In this document: positions 15,297-19,197 of the stretch, one piece after another
Layout: every line of letters begins with the position of its first letter
How positions within the stretch are numbered: the stretch's first letter is position 1
Assembly (NCBI GenBank): GCA_019693395.1
Contig: JAAMXP010000792.1
Span: 893 to 20,089, forward strand
DNA length: 19,197 nt
Direction of reading: 5' to 3'
Origin: Ettlia oleoabundans
Taxonomy: Eukaryota; Chlorophyta; Chlorophyceae; Chlamydomonadales
The notes under the pieces: model-generated
Databases searched by the model: none
The model's input: only the letters and a program-made list of their open reading frames with translations
Told to the model about the DNA's origin: nothing
Program-made: the position numbers and the translations under genes

Positions 15297-16237
15297 TCAG
15301 CTGGCAAGCGACCCTGACTGCCAAAGGTACACCACACCCATGCCCACCCGTCTTTTCCACCCTCCTGCCCGCCGTTCACCTATCCAACCTCTGCCACCCA
15401 CGCCTGCCGCCTGCCTGGCTTCCACTTGCCCACCTGCGCTTCTGCTTGGAGCTCCCTTGCTTTCTGTCGCCTGTCCGCCAGCTGCCCATGCCGCTCCACA
15501 TTCTGCGCCTCCACAGCCGCCAGCACCTCCTGCAGCCTCTCCACTTCCTGCTGCTTGGCACGCAGCATGCCCAAGCGCATGGCATTGGTGGGGCCAAGTG
15601 AGGGCTGCCTGCAGGAACAAAGCGCGGGGCACAGGATGGCCAGGTGAATGGCATATCTCACTTGTTTCCGTGACTGGGTGCTGAAGTGAGCACAAGGTCT
15701 ACTGTATATCTGAGTGCTGCATGCTGACGCCTTGCATGCATGTATAGAAAGCAAACATTAGGTCCAGGGTGCCTGACTGCTTGCAACATGGCGTACTGCT
15801 GCTTCTTATGCAGGCTGCCGCACCTTGCTGCCTCTGCTGCGTCGCCGTCTGCAATCCCCTGCTCCTCACACATCATCTCCAGCGTGTTGAGCTTGTCCCG
15901 CAACTGATGCTCCTCACAGAGCTCCCCAAAGTCCGCCTCAATGTTCACCCGCGTGTGGTGCAGCGCCTGTGCGCGCACACAGCCAAGCGTCGGCGCAACT
16001 GTTACGGCGGGTTTAAGCAGAGGCCGGGCGGCAGCGGGAGGGCAGTTGTGGGCCCACCTGCTTGTATCCGCTGTACATATCCTGCACTAACGAGTCCTTG
16101 AATGCTGGAAACTGTTCTTGGAACTGCTCGTAATCCACGGGGCGAAGCGCATACTTGACTGTGCGGTGGAAGGCGTCTTCCAGCGCTCGCAGCCGTCTGC
16201 CGTGTCGCCTGCGCTCATTCTGCCTATCAGCGTTCAT
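15297..16237 (-). CDS. NNF1: NNF1/PMF1-like kinetochore (MIS12/MIND complex) subunit, 4 exons
   Basis: In known members this protein is one of four subunits of the MIS12/MIND complex that links the inner kinetochore to the NDC80 complex. Exons on the minus strand: 16237-16058, 15966-15824, 15608-15434 and a short last exon 15317-15297 (SGSLAS, TGA), in phase, 172 residues, near the family's usual size of about 200. Seen: LRALEDAFHRTVKYAL, YEQFQEQFPAFKDSLVQDMY, then ALHHTRVNIEADFGELCEEH and LRDKLNTLEMMCEEQGIADG, matching the Nnf1 pattern of an FP-containing helix, an EF.ei..E segment and an L..L..l..E helix. A coiled coil follows (MLRAKQQEVERLQEVLAAVE to about 165). The start is supported by an in-frame TGA five codons upstream. 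The last exon is uncertain: reading on past 15434 would end 17 codons later. It is head-to-head with Rpt2. Confidence 0.78.
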
Positions 16238-16580
16238 TGCTGCTGCTGTTCAAGCCGCGTCTGACACAGGCTGCCGGAGCTGTCGCTTGATCAGGCAAGA
16301 AATGCGCGGGAACCTGTACTCGCGATCAACAAGCGGGCCAAAGTCCGCCGCCTGTGCTAACCATTGCGGGTCAGCTGCAGACAGCGCCAGCTCGAGGTAC
16401 AGAAGAGAGGTACATGAGGGGACCTGATTACCCGCTCCATGCCTGATCGCCGCAGTAAATCTTCAGTGCAGTAACACATTTAGTCGGTGACTGCTATCAA
16501 GGGGGGAGTATCTAGGGAAGGTTGTCTGATCGCAGGCATTCTTCTATCTCTCTGCAGCTTGCTTCTGCGGCGGCTCTCCT
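16238..16580. promoter_or_regulatory. Short divergent promoter region (NNF1-like / RPT2)
   Basis: 343 bp between the two start codons. It must contain both 5' UTRs and promoters. A CTCTCTGCAG at 16548-16557 could be the acceptor of a 5' UTR intron of RPT2. No TATA box stands out. Confidence 0.45.

Positions 16581-19197
<2,617 letters not shown>

Overview
The window is nuclear DNA of a green alga (Chlorophyta; a chlorophycean such as a Sphaeropleales member would fit, but the class is an inference). It has a moderately high G+C content, with (CAG)n runs encoding Gln and Ala tracts. Genes are intron-rich, with GT-AG introns of roughly 60-590 nt ending in pyrimidine-rich TGCAG. TGTAA polyadenylation motifs, typical of chlorophytes, follow at least two stop codons. 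The Rpt2 Walker A reads GEPGTGKT, as I recall for land-plant Rpt2. Gene models below were rebuilt by matching conserved protein segments, splice sites and codon phase; no transcript or database evidence was available.

Layout: (1) 1-1884, minus: 5' part of the gene for the largest subunit of RNA polymerase I, six exons, running off the left edge. (2) 1885-2301: shared head-to-head intergenic region. (3) 2302-7630, plus: canonical nuclear poly(A) polymerase, 10-11 exons, one GC-AG intron. (4) 7631-8327: convergent 3' regions. (5) 8328-9178, minus: small three-exon gene with a plastid-transit-like N-terminus, product unknown. (6) 9179-9995: divergent intergenic. (7) 9996-11806, plus: CUE-DUF1771-Smr protein resembling the plant CID5/6/7 group. 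(8) About 12226-13993, plus: unrecognised helical/coiled-coil protein. (9) 13994-15296: no confident gene; contains a perfect 16-bp inverted repeat. (10) 15297-16237, minus: NNF1/PMF1-type kinetochore (MIS12/MIND complex) subunit. (11) 16238-16580: short divergent promoter region. (12) 16581 to right edge, plus: 26S proteasome ATPase Rpt2, eight exons seen, running off the right edge just after Walker B.

This is ordinary housekeeping gene content (rRNA transcription, mRNA 3' processing, protein turnover, chromosome segregation), not an operon or defence island. Genes sit in alternating head-to-head and tail-to-tail pairs. I found no mobile element, CRISPR array, RNA gene or convincing new biological system. 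The points most worth a second look are the two unrecognised genes, the perfect hairpin, the GC-AG introns, the poly-Gln expansion inside poly(A) polymerase and the short bidirectional promoters.
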